A stretch of 26,442 bases of DNA, from positions 1-26,442 of the forward strand of contig JARBUQ010000034.1 in the NCBI GenBank assembly GCA_029239545.1, read 5' to 3'. The first letter of the stretch is position 1; every line of letters begins with the position of its first letter. Made by a program: the position numbers and the translations under genes. Positions 14,789-22,978 of this stretch are shown here, in pieces. The notes under the pieces were generated by a model, which worked only from the letters and a program-made list of their open reading frames with translations, made no database searches and was not told the DNA's origin. The DNA comes from Paenibacillus sp. (lineage in GTDB: Bacteria > Bacillota > Bacilli > Paenibacillales > NBRC-103111).

Positions 14789-16183
14789 ATGTCAGATAGA
14801 CCTAGTCGAACGACTTTTCACGATCGCATGGATGAAATGGTTAGCGTGCTGCGTGATGACATCATATCGGGCAAGAGGCAGGTTGGTGATTATTTGCCAT
14901 CGGAGAGAGCGCTCGGAAAGCAATTTCGGATAAGCAATAAGTCCGTTCGTGAAGCGTTAAGCACCTTGCAATCTGAAGGCTTGATTGAGAAGATTCCCAA
15001 GGTAGGCTCGCGAGTAGCCAGTCTTCCTGATGACAAAGCGATACGTGTCCGTTTTGCTTATCACGAAACATTGGTCAACGAAGCGGATATGTCTCATTTG
15101 ATCTCTATGTTCCATAAGCAATACCCGCATATTCGCATTCAGCCGGTGCCGCTTATGTCCAGGCATTACAACGACTTCACCCAATTAATGGATGCAGATT
15201 TGATGGACGTTCTATCCGTTAATAATAATGATTTACTCAAAATAATTAGCAATGACTGTGTCGACTTGTTGGATACGCAGCAGCCCAATCCTGATATATA
15301 CCCTTATCTGACGAAGGGATTTGTGATAGAAGGGGAACTTAAGGCACAGCCTTTTGTTTTTTCTCCCGTCATTCTTTGCTATAACAAGGAGCATCTTGCA
15401 GAGTGCAATGTATTGGAGCCGGACAGCAGCTGGACCTGGGACGATCTGCTGCAGGCTGCAGATAAGCTTACGACTCCTAATGAGAGATTTGGATTCTATA
15501 CGTTATTGCAATCCAGGAATCGCTGGCCTGTATTTTTGCTTCAAAGTGGAATGAAATTCCCTCTGCCTGGTGAGCAGCCGATTGAGGTCAAGGATAGTCC
15601 ATGGATGGAAGCGATCAAAATTTGCCGTAATCTCATGACCTACCAGAGCCTCATGCCGATTTTTGACCGTGAAGAAGATACAGAGGAGCTGTTCCTCCAA
15701 GGAAGAGCCTCGATTATTATGACTACCTATTTTCGGCTGAATGATTTGAAGAAAGCTCCCTTCGAGTACGATATAGCGCCGTTGCCTTACTCAACGCAAC
15801 CCAAGACCATGCTTTTGTCGATCGGACTGGCCCTGCTCAGTACTTCCAGGCAGAAGGAAGCGTCCAAGACATTTATCGATTTTATTGTATCCCAAACGTC
15901 ACAGCAATCGATTCGAACCCGAACGCTTAGTATTCCTGCTATGAAATCGGCTGCTGAGTGGAGCGGCAAAGAAACGATGTTTCGTCCGTCTCGCTTTCAT
16001 ATGCATAGAGAAATTGTTCCGACCTTCAGCAGGTTCAGTGATTTGAATATACCGGAAGAGCTATCTTACCAAATCTTGAAGGAAGCAAAGTATTTCTGGT
16101 CCGGCTTGTTCAATGAAGATACATTGAGCAGCAGATTGCAAGAGTCATTCGATGAGCAATATAAGCTTCAGAAGCAACATTGA
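14789..16183 (+). CDS. GntR regulator fused to a cytosolic solute-binding domain
   Basis: This 464-residue protein joins a GntR-type winged helix (about residues 10-78: LRDDIISGKRQVGDYLPSER, FRISNKSVREALSTLQSEGL, KVGSRVAS) to a domain of about 380 residues. That domain resembles family 1 extracellular sugar-binding proteins: ISMFHKQYPHIRIQPVPL near its start, then SPVILCYNKEHL, WTWDDLLQAADKLT, ELFLQGRASIIMTTYF and a YDIAPLPYS segment. There is no signal peptide, so it should sense its ligand in the cytosol. GntR proteins normally carry smaller effector domains (FadR, HutC types), making this an unusual architecture. ATG 14789 is preferred; a TTG at 14765 is possible, since the AGAGAGG site is 10 bases before the ATG. 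It probably controls the dehydrogenase and lipoprotein genes downstream. Confidence 0.85.
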   Translation: MSDRPSRTTFHDRMDEMVSVLRDDIISGKRQVGDYLPSERALGKQFRISNKSVREALSTLQSEGLIEKIPKVGSRVASLPDDKAIRVRFAYHETLVNEADMSHLISMFHKQYPHIRIQPVPLMSRHYNDFTQLMDADLMDVLSVNNNDLLKIISNDCVDLLDTQQPNPDIYPYLTKGFVIEGELKAQPFVFSPVILCYNKEHLAECNVLEPDSSWTWDDLLQAADKLTTPNERFGFYTLLQSRNRWPVFLLQSGMKFPLPGEQPIEVKDSPWMEAIKICRNLMTYQSLMPIFDREEDTEELFLQGRASIIMTTYFRLNDLKKAPFEYDIAPLPYSTQPKTMLLSIGLALLSTSRQKEASKTFIDFIVSQTSQQSIRTRTLSIPAMKSAAEWSGKETMFRPSRFHMHREIVPTFSRFSDLNIPEELSYQILKEAKYFWSGLFNEDTLSSRLQESFDEQYKLQKQH

Positions 16184-16193
16184 ACGCGGCGAA

Positions 16194-16246
16194 AAAGAGG
16201 TTCACGATATAACCAGTACAGCTGGCTCTATCGTGAATCTCTTTTC
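16194..16246 (+). terminator. Terminator after the GntR-type gene
   Basis: AAAGAGGTTCACGATA (16194-16209) pairs with TATCGTGAATCTCTTT (16229-16244) over 16 positions with a single G-T pair, and the end is T-rich. It separates the regulator from the genes behind it. Confidence 0.85.
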
Positions 16247-16270
16247 TTTATTCACAAAATCATATAAGCG

Positions 16271-16301
16271 CTAACTCTTATCGGAGTGAGATATGAGTTA
16301 G
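16271..16301. promoter_or_regulatory. Operator-like dyad before the dehydrogenase gene
   Basis: CTAACTCTTATC (16271-16282) and GATATGAGTTAG (16290-16301) are inverted arms with one mismatch around a 7-base centre. The same motif returns after the promoter as GAGTTAGATATGAGT (16367-16381), so copies flank the -35/-10 pair. The placement and symmetry suit a repressor such as the GntR fusion encoded upstream; binding is inferred. Confidence 0.6.
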
Positions 16302-16325
16302 AAATAGGCAGAAAATAAATTGTTA

Positions 16326-16355
16326 TTGACAAAATAGCGGTTACATAGGTAATAT
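16326..16355 (+). promoter_or_regulatory. Promoter of the dehydrogenase-lipoprotein unit
   Basis: A perfect -35 TTGACA (16326-16331) and a -10-like TAATAT (16350-16355) are 18 bases apart, about 50 bases before the ATG at 16405. Confidence 0.65.
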
Positions 16356-16404
16356 GTAGTCAAATAGAGTTAGATATGAGTCAAAGAAAGGAAAGTGTAA
16401 GCAG

Positions 16405-17397
16405 ATGACCCGAATTGCTCTACTCGCCGACCACAATGTCGCTTCCGGCGTTTTTCAACCCAAACATTTGGAGCAGCTTCGCGAGCTTGGAACATTAGTA
16501 GTGAATACGGATGTTACTCGTCCATCGAAAGACAGAGTTATTGAATTGCTTCAAGGGGCAGACATTGCCATTACCTCATGGGGTTGCCCATCCATTGATG
16601 AATCCATTCTTAAGCATACTCCTGATCTTAAGCTCGTTATGCATGCAGCGGGTTCTGTGAAAATTATAGTAACTCCTGAGTTAGTTGAGCGCGGTATTCG
16701 CGTAAGCAGCGCCAATGATCCGCTTGGTGTTGGTGTAGCCGAGACAGCGCTGGGATTAACAATCGCTGCCGTTAAGAGGATGTGGCCTTTGTCCTATAAT
16801 ACTCGCAACGGAGGCTGGGAAGAAGGCAAGAATCAGATTCGCGAGATGTATGAGCTGAAGATTGGAGTTGTTGGCGCAGGACGTGCTGGAAGACATTACA
16901 TGCGACTGCTGCAGCAATTTGATGTAGAACTATTATTATATGATCCGATTATTAGTTTTCAGGAAGCCGCATCGTTAGGCGCAATGAAGGTAGAGTTAGA
17001 TGAATTGCTTCAGCAATCTGACGTTATCTCTATACACGCCCCGTCGATCCCTGAGACAGATAATATGTTTGATGCCAGAGCATTCTCTTTGATGAAGGAT
17101 GACGCAGTTATCATTAACACCGCTCGCGGCAGTGTAATTAACGAATCCGAGTTAGCTGTTGAACTGCAGAAGGGTCGCTTTACCGCTTGTATAGACGTAA
17201 CCGAGCAAGAACCGCCAGACCTGAATCATCCTTTTCGCAAGCTTGACAATGTAATTCTTATCCCGCATATTGCTGGCGCTGTGAATAACGGCAAGCACCG
17301 ACTTGGCAAATACTCTGTTGAAGAAATTCGCAGATATTTGAACCAGCAGCCGATGTTAGGTGAAGTTAACTTAAAGTCCCTGCACGTAATCGCCTGA
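16405..17397 (+). CDS. D-isomer-specific 2-hydroxyacid dehydrogenase
   Basis: This 330-residue cytosolic enzyme interconverts a 2-hydroxyacid and its 2-oxoacid with NAD(P). The NAD-binding motif GVVGAGRAG is at residues 154-162, and the three catalytic residues are visible: R241 (NTARGSVI), E269 (DVTEQEPPD) and H288 (IPHIAGAV). The length is normal for the family. The start is ATG 16405 with AAGGAAAG about 9 bases upstream. It lies between a GntR/solute-binding fusion and a solute-binding lipoprotein, with a promoter flanked by operator-like motifs, so it may process a sugar acid or glycosyl breakdown product whose presence is sensed by the fusion. The true substrate (for example glyoxylate, glycerate or a sugar acid) cannot be assigned. 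Confidence 0.9.
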   Translation: MTRIALLADHNVASGVFQPKHLEQLRELGTLVVNTDVTRPSKDRVIELLQGADIAITSWGCPSIDESILKHTPDLKLVMHAAGSVKIIVTPELVERGIRVSSANDPLGVGVAETALGLTIAAVKRMWPLSYNTRNGGWEEGKNQIREMYELKIGVVGAGRAGRHYMRLLQQFDVELLLYDPIISFQEAASLGAMKVELDELLQQSDVISIHAPSIPETDNMFDARAFSLMKDDAVIINTARGSVINESELAVELQKGRFTACIDVTEQEPPDLNHPFRKLDNVILIPHIAGAVNNGKHRLGKYSVEEIRRYLNQQPMLGEVNLKSLHVIA

Positions 17398-17520
17398 TGA
17401 TATTAATTGTAGGAGGTGGGATACTAACGTAAAGGCACGGAGGGATGCAGTTTAAGCTGCACGCACGGGAAGTACTGCACATGAAACTCAAACTAGGGTC
17501 TAAAAAAAGGGAGGATCTCA

Positions 17521-19137
17521 ATGAAAGCGCTTAAAGTCATTAGTTCCGTATTGGTCGCCAGCGTAGTACTGGCAGCATGTTCCACTAAAGAAGAGCCAAA
17601 ACCAGGGTCAACTACATCACCTTCAGGTTCGCCAGCAGCTACAGCAGCTACTAAAGAAAAATTAACATTAAAATGGTTTATCCCTGCAGGCGCCAATTCC
17701 AACTTGCCTTCTGCTGATAAAGATTTCGTGAAAAAGAAGATCGACGAGAAGTTCAATGTTGATCTTAAGCTGGAGTACATGGCATGGGGCGCAGACTATA
17801 ATAACAAGCTTAACGTAATTATTACAGGCGGCGACTATCCGGATATGTTCCTGGCAGATGGAGCAGCAAGTCAGAAATATGCGGTTGACGGTTTGTTAGC
17901 AGATCAGAGCACACTAGTCACTCCAACAACTATGCCGAACTACTTCAAGTGGATCAGCCAAGAGGTGCTGAACAACTATCAATTACAAGGAATCAAGCAC
18001 GCCCGTTCACCGGTTCCTTTCCAGAAGACTACTTACGGTTCCTTCTATGTTCGTAAAGACTGGTTGGACAAGCTTAACCTGACTGCACCGAAATCATACG
18101 ATGAATTGCTCAATGTTATGCGTGCTTTCACGAACAACGATCCGGACGGCAATGGTAAGAAAGATACTTATGGATTCTCCGCATCCGCAGCCGGCGGCCG
18201 TATTCCGCTCGACTTCCCGCAATGGATCAACAACGGTCTTGTAGCTGACTTTATGCTTAACGGCAAAGAATTTGTTGAAGTACAAAGTGATCTGAAGGTA
18301 CAAAACGTAATTCAAGGTGTTGCAGAAATGAACAAGGAAGGCATCGTTGACCCTGACTGGTTCATTAACAAGGCTCCTCAGCATATTGACAAGGCAGCTC
18401 AAGGTAAAATCGGTGTAATCTGGAGTACAGATAAAAACATTGGCTTGGATTCCGTTCCTACCAGCTTGCAAGCAAAAGCCAAGCTGATCGATCCTAAGGC
18501 CGACTGGCAGCCGATATTCCCATTCAGCAATCAACCATACGGCTGGAAGCAAGGTACTGCAGGTGGAGCCGCTCCATTCCTGTTCGCCAAAACCGTAGCT
18601 GAGAAAAGCCCGGAGAAAGTCAAACGTTCGATCGAAATTCTTGACTGGTTGGCAAGTGAAGAAGGCTACCTGATGACTCACTATGGTCAAGAAGGCAAGC
18701 ACTATAAGAAAGAAGGCAGCAAAATTACTTTAGACCCAGCTGCTTATGACGCTGATATTGCTAAGAGCGGCGACTGGTTGAGCATCTATAAGTTCTTCAC
18801 GAACTTGGATGAGCCGTCAACGTTGAAGCTGGAAATTATCGATCCAAGAATGACTGATCGTGACCGTGCTGTTCTTAAATTTGTAGAAGCGATTCCGAAA
18901 CATGCTGGTGAGCCTGTAACACTTGCTCCGCCACAAGGGATGAATATTGGCGACTACCGTAAGGAAATGGCCCGTCTTCAAGCTGTAGCATTGTTCGACG
19001 ATAAGAGCGGAGCTAACTGGCCGAAATATCGTGAAGAGCTTATGACCAAGTACAGCGGTCAAAAGATTTTCCAAGGTTACGTAGATCAAATCAATGGAGT
19101 GCTTCCAGCTGACAAAAAGTTGAATGCATTCAAATAA
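17521..19137 (+). CDS. Extracellular solute-binding lipoprotein (LipO-like), orphan
   Basis: The protein has 538 residues. A signal peptide ends in the lipobox VLAAC with the lipidated cysteine at residue 20, and a Ser/Thr/Pro linker follows. The body is a large sugar-type ABC binding protein of the LipO/LplA class common in Paenibacillus: LKWFIPAGANSN at the start, ITGGDYPDMFLADG, YVRKDWLDKLNL, and a calcium-loop-like DPDGNGKKD (residues 207-215). Such proteins bind oligosaccharides outside the membrane and hand them to two permeases, but no permease genes follow; a terminator comes directly after. ATG 17521 is preceded by GGGAGGA. A 123-base gap separates it from the dehydrogenase, so cotranscription is possible. 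Permeases encoded elsewhere, or a sensing role, are alternatives. Confidence 0.9.
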   Translation: MKALKVISSVLVASVVLAACSTKEEPKPGSTTSPSGSPAATAATKEKLTLKWFIPAGANSNLPSADKDFVKKKIDEKFNVDLKLEYMAWGADYNNKLNVIITGGDYPDMFLADGAASQKYAVDGLLADQSTLVTPTTMPNYFKWISQEVLNNYQLQGIKHARSPVPFQKTTYGSFYVRKDWLDKLNLTAPKSYDELLNVMRAFTNNDPDGNGKKDTYGFSASAAGGRIPLDFPQWINNGLVADFMLNGKEFVEVQSDLKVQNVIQGVAEMNKEGIVDPDWFINKAPQHIDKAAQGKIGVIWSTDKNIGLDSVPTSLQAKAKLIDPKADWQPIFPFSNQPYGWKQGTAGGAAPFLFAKTVAEKSPEKVKRSIEILDWLASEEGYLMTHYGQEGKHYKKEGSKITLDPAAYDADIAKSGDWLSIYKFFTNLDEPSTLKLEIIDPRMTDRDRAVLKFVEAIPKHAGEPVTLAPPQGMNIGDYRKEMARLQAVALFDDKSGANWPKYREELMTKYSGQKIFQGYVDQINGVLPADKKLNAFK

Positions 19138-19166
19138 TATCGCTTGCGCATCAACAAGCCATTAGC

Positions 19167-19205
19167 AAAGCCCCCAGCCACTAATCAGTGGTCTCGGGGG
19201 CTTTT
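19167..19205 (+). terminator. Terminator after the solute-binding lipoprotein
   Basis: AAAGCCCCC pairs with GGGGGCTTT, with an inner CCACT/AGTGG stem, and the right arm ends in T. Confidence 0.9.
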
Positions 19206-19249
19206 GTGCGCCGTGGAGGATGATAATTCTGTTGTAATTAATTTCTCCG

Positions 19250-19278
19250 TTGTCTCTCAATAAAAAGGTCTATATACT
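19250..19278 (+). promoter_or_regulatory. Promoter of the ABC exporter genes
   Basis: TTGTCT (19250-19255) and TATACT (19273-19278) are 17 bases apart. A strong ribosome-site-like GAGGAGGGG (19293-19301) follows but has no ordinary start codon at the right distance; the ATG used by the transporter gene is 57 bases further on. Confidence 0.6.
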
Positions 19279-19357
19279 TGGAAAATCACTTCGAGGAGGG
19301 GACCGGGATTATTCATAGCCATAACTCCATTAATACGCCAGGCGGTATATTAAAACA

Positions 19358-20236
19358 ATGATAAAATGTGTTATTGACACTGGTTTAACACTGTATCGGG
19401 TAGAGAGAAAACCCGTTATAGTGCTGCTTGTTATGGTTGTTCTAAGTGTTCCTATTATTCCGCTAGAGTTAGGTGTGATACAGCTATTAATTGATCGGAT
19501 TCAGCAGTGGTCCGCATCGGTATCGTTTCGACCAATAGTCGAAATGGTTATTTGGTTAGCAATAGTGATGATAATGAACAATATTGTGATTGGCCTGCCC
19601 ATGCCACTGGCTATGACTCGTTTGAGCGAGATTGGAACACTTGAAGAACGAAGGTTGATTTTAAGAAAAAACTGTCGATTGCCCCTTGCCTTAATTGAAT
19701 CTCCGAAAGTTAAGGATCTCCGTTTAAAAGCGCTGCAGATTTCCCTCTATGGCTGTTACAACACAGGAATACATTTACTTCAAATGGCGCTGCAAATCGT
19801 TGTGTTAATGGCAATCCTGCTTGTATATGATCAATGGATACCAGTCGTTGGAGTTATTTTGACATTATGCGTGCTCTTATATGCCTCCCTGAGAACTTCC
19901 AAGCAAATAGAACAAGTTAAGCGGGATCAAACCCCGAGTACAAGGCTGCTTAAGCATTATGCTGAACTGATCACGAAACGGGAGACAGCCAAGGAAGTGA
20001 GATTATTCGGATTAGGCCGCCTGCTTACGGAACGTTGGGTCGCCCTGTATGAAACACAATCGAGCATAAGACAGAATGTTATTAGAGCATCAGAGCTGCT
20101 TCTTATGGGACCTCAATTATTAGCTGCTCTGTTCAGTGGGATTATTCTGGCCTTGCTGGTGCTGCTGCCTGGAAAGGAGGGGCTGTCTGCTGGTTCTTAT
20201 GCTATGTTGTTCCTGACATTGACGACAAACCGTTGA
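19358..20236 (+). pseudogene. ABC exporter membrane domain, truncated by frame disruption
   Basis: This 292-residue product resembles the membrane half of a lipid/peptide-type ABC exporter. Hydrophobic segments lie at about 20-40, 60-80, 140-175 and 250-290, and the coupling region TKRETAKEVRLFGLGRLL is present. It ends at TGA 20234-20236, right after LSAGSYAMLFLTLTTNR. In intact relatives such a segment leads into the last membrane helix and a linker to the ATPase. Here that linker and helix appear missing or displaced, and the matching ATPase begins 41 bases later in another frame. A deletion with frameshift is the simplest reading; a natural split is the alternative. ATG 19358 has no good ribosome site nearby and an in-frame TAA lies shortly upstream. 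Confidence 0.6.
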
Positions 20237-20276
20237 GCAATCATCAGAAGCGTCTATACATACAGAAGGTGGTTTT

Positions 20277-21008
20277 ATGCTCGAAGTAAAGGACTTAAGC
20301 TTCACTTACACAGGTACTGCTCATGAAGCTCTACGCGGAATTAATCTGACTATCCCTATCGGCTGCAGGGCTGCGGTAGTAGGCGAGAACGGATCCGGCA
20401 AATCAACGCTGGTCAAGCTGTTAACTCTGCTGTATAAACCGAATAAAGGTGAAATTCACTGGATTGACGGGTTGGGCAACAAGGTTGGGGGTACTTCTGT
20501 TCGAAATCAAATGTCTGCCGTGTTCCAGGATTTTGCCCCACTTTATTTAACTGTCCGAGAAAATGTAGCATTGGGAAAGTACACAGCCTTCACGGATGAT
20601 AACGCTCTGCACAAGTCGCTTATCTTATCCGGGATCGGTAAGAAGCTCCGAGATTTAGATTTGCAGCTTGGTGCCGTCTTTGGAGGCCCGGAGCCCTCTG
20701 GTGGAGAATGGCAGAAGATTGTTACAGCAAGAGCTATTGTTCGGGATGCAGCATTCGTATTTTTCGATGAGCCTACAGCTGCTCTGGATCCGCAAGCAGA
20801 GAAAGAGGCGTTCGAGCTGTTCCTGAAGGTTACAGAAGGCCGGTCGGCATTACTGGTGACTCATCGTCTGGGAGCCGCCAGACTAGCTGATCTTATTTTC
20901 GTGATGAAGGATGGCTGTTTGATTGAGCAAGGTACTCATGATGAGCTTATGCAATTAAACGGAGAGTACGGCACCATGTTCAGGATGCAAGCCGAATGGT
21001 ACCAATGA
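20277..21008 (+). CDS. ABC exporter ATP-binding domain, separated from its membrane domain
   Basis: The 243-residue product is a complete nucleotide-binding domain. It has Walker A GENGSGKST (residues 36-44, K42), Q-loop VFQDF (Q84), a signature region PSGGEWQK (140-147) in place of LSGGQ, Walker B FVFFDE (160-165), D-loop ALDP, and switch histidine H196 (VTHRLG). ATG 20277 has GAAGGTGG a few bases upstream, so separate translation is possible. In the same frame the reading extends upstream to a TGA at 20220, giving VEQSSEASIHTEGGF, which resembles a linker to a lost membrane domain. The stop overlaps the start of the next gene (ATGA). With the preceding gene it would form one half-transporter, and with the following gene a heterodimer. 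The P in the signature motif is unusual and might weaken one ATP site. Confidence 0.8.
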   Translation: MLEVKDLSFTYTGTAHEALRGINLTIPIGCRAAVVGENGSGKSTLVKLLTLLYKPNKGEIHWIDGLGNKVGGTSVRNQMSAVFQDFAPLYLTVRENVALGKYTAFTDDNALHKSLILSGIGKKLRDLDLQLGAVFGGPEPSGGEWQKIVTARAIVRDAAFVFFDEPTAALDPQAEKEAFELFLKVTEGRSALLVTHRLGAARLADLIFVMKDGCLIEQGTHDELMQLNGEYGTMFRMQAEWYQ

Positions 21009-22828
21009 TGCATAAGAATAAACGCGCTATACTTACCAAGATCCGTAATGTCCACAAGTTAGTCTCGCGATTGATTCGCCTTATGCCTGTATTATCTTTG
21101 CTCTGGATCGGATTGCCTCTCCTCATTGGTTTGTTGATCATCCCCGGCTTCGGAGCGCAAAGAGATTTAATTGATCGAGCCATAACGGGGTTAAGTGAAG
21201 AGGGGAACAGCAATGGAGCAGCGAGGCTTATGGCCTTAACGATACCTTTAGCCATTTTTATTGGTGTTTCATTAATCAGTAAAGTGTTATCGACGGTTCA
21301 GAATATTTCTGATGAGAGGTTTCGTAATAGAGCCTCCATGTTCATCCAAGGAGAGGTCCATCAGAGGGCAATACATGTTCCTTTAGAAAGGATGGATCAA
21401 GAGGATTACTATGACCGGCTTCAAAGGGCTGAAGCAGCAGCTGGCTCCGAGCTGACGGAAGGGCTGAAGCAATTATTCGTTGTAATACGGCTGCTCTTCG
21501 AAATCGTGGGTCTCCTCTTGATCGGGCTGCTTGCCTATCCGTTAGTGGGAATCATCATGGCATTCACATTTGGAATCTCGCTCTTCATTCGATTGGAATC
21601 AGATACTGTCAAGCGTCGCCTGAATCGCGATCTGACAAGATCCGGAAGGTTATCTGATTATTTGCAGCAGATGATGACCCAATCAGAAACCGTCAGGGAT
21701 ATGAGAGTATCCGGCTCCAATGAGGCATTGATAGACAAGTGGGGTGCGGAGATGCAGCATTCCCTCTCTCAGAGGATGAACGCGAATCGAAGAGAGATTC
21801 GACGCGGAGTAATCGTTTCTCTTATTCAAATTACATGTCTTGTGGTTGCAATTATTGCCATGCTTCTGCAGATGAGATCAGGCACAGTCAGTACGGGAAT
21901 GATCGTAATTGTTTTTCAGGCAATGTGGCAAGCTAATAGGCTTAGCGCAACACTGTCATTTCCGCTTGGCAAGATATATATTCAGAGCAGCAAGCTGATG
22001 GATTTGATCGTTTTTTTGCAAGAGGTGCCAGACAAGCCTGAGCAAGCAGGAACGACTGCTCTCACTCCAGGTCCGCGTGGGAGAATTGAACTCAGTAATG
22101 TGACCTATTCATACAAAGCAGCAGCTGAACCTTACCTGCGCGATATACAATTAGTGCTGGAACCTGGGGAAGTCGTTGCATTAGTGGGAGAGAATGGAGC
22201 TGGAAAATCTACGCTTGTACGTCTTATTCTTGGGTTGTATCAACCAACTGATGGGACGATAACATGGGACGGCGTGGATTACACGAACTTGAATCCCAAG
22301 CTGCTTCGCGAATCCATGTCAGCAGTATTCCAAGACTTCTTTCGCTTTCACACGACTTTACGTGACAATGTTGCCTTTGCAAAGCCCGATGAATCGATAT
22401 CGGAGGAAGACATTGTTCGAGCGCTTCGTCAAGCAGGTGCTGAACAGCTTTTGAGCTTGTTGGGTGGATTGGACTCGGCGATCGGGATGTTGTCTGAGGG
22501 CGGCAGAGAGCTCAGCGGCGGACAATGGCAGAGACTGGCTCTTGCGCGAGCTGCAATTCGCGATACACAATTAATCGTGCTCGATGAACCAACTGCGGCC
22601 ATCGATCCGCAGCATGAGTCTGAGCTATACCGCTCATTCCGGGAGCTTGCTGTTGGACGCACGGTTTTATTCGTATCCCATAGACTTGGCTGGGCCCGCT
22701 TTGCAGATAGAATAGTTGTAATGAGGAATGGAAGAATAGTAGAACAAGGCAAGCATGACCAATTGTTGCTCGATGGCAAACAGTACGCTGCGATGTTCAA
22801 GGCACAAGCAGAATGGTATGGGGCATGA
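21005..22828 (+). CDS. ABC exporter half-transporter (membrane plus ATPase domain)
   Basis: This complete half-transporter has 607 residues. An N-terminal membrane domain with about six hydrophobic segments (about 20-330) is followed by an ATPase domain with Walker A GENGAGKST (K401), Q-loop VFQDFF, signature LSGGQW (503-508), Walker B LIVLDE (523-528) and H559 (VSHRLG). The start ATG 21005 overlaps the previous stop as ATGATG; a second ATG at 21008 and an upstream in-frame ATG at 20996 are alternatives, and no clear ribosome site precedes them, so coupling to the upstream gene is likely. It resembles the exporters of peptides or lipids found beside antibiotic or lantibiotic genes, but no such gene is visible here. 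It should dimerise with itself or with the split half upstream. Confidence 0.88.
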   Translation: MMHKNKRAILTKIRNVHKLVSRLIRLMPVLSLLWIGLPLLIGLLIIPGFGAQRDLIDRAITGLSEEGNSNGAARLMALTIPLAIFIGVSLISKVLSTVQNISDERFRNRASMFIQGEVHQRAIHVPLERMDQEDYYDRLQRAEAAAGSELTEGLKQLFVVIRLLFEIVGLLLIGLLAYPLVGIIMAFTFGISLFIRLESDTVKRRLNRDLTRSGRLSDYLQQMMTQSETVRDMRVSGSNEALIDKWGAEMQHSLSQRMNANRREIRRGVIVSLIQITCLVVAIIAMLLQMRSGTVSTGMIVIVFQAMWQANRLSATLSFPLGKIYIQSSKLMDLIVFLQEVPDKPEQAGTTALTPGPRGRIELSNVTYSYKAAAEPYLRDIQLVLEPGEVVALVGENGAGKSTLVRLILGLYQPTDGTITWDGVDYTNLNPKLLRESMSAVFQDFFRFHTTLRDNVAFAKPDESISEEDIVRALRQAGAEQLLSLLGGLDSAIGMLSEGGRELSGGQWQRLALARAAIRDTQLIVLDEPTAAIDPQHESELYRSFRELAVGRTVLFVSHRLGWARFADRIVVMRNGRIVEQGKHDQLLLDGKQYAAMFKAQAEWYGA

Positions 22829-22906
22829 AGGACTGAAAGTGGAGCGACTTCCCTTATCCCATCACAACGTTCGCAACTTGTTCATAAATTATTCTATGTA
22901 AAGGGA

Positions 22907-22935
22907 TTGGAATAAGGTGCTTTTAACGATATAAT
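22907..22935 (+). promoter_or_regulatory. Promoter of ppaC
   Basis: TTGGAA (22907-22912) and a perfect TATAAT (22930-22935) are 17 bases apart, 43 bases before the ppaC start. It suggests ppaC is transcribed independently of the ABC genes. Confidence 0.75.
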
Positions 22936-22978
22936 CTATATTGACGTACGACTATAGAACGAATAAGGAGAAATTAGG

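Noticed and set aside
17401..17520. Possible riboswitch between the dehydrogenase and lipoprotein genes
   Set aside because: Only a short TGCAG/CTGCA dyad is visible, with no known riboswitch pattern or terminator.
18094..18702. Minus-strand ORF of 202 codons
   Set aside because: It is the antisense of a clear solute-binding lipoprotein and has no start signals.
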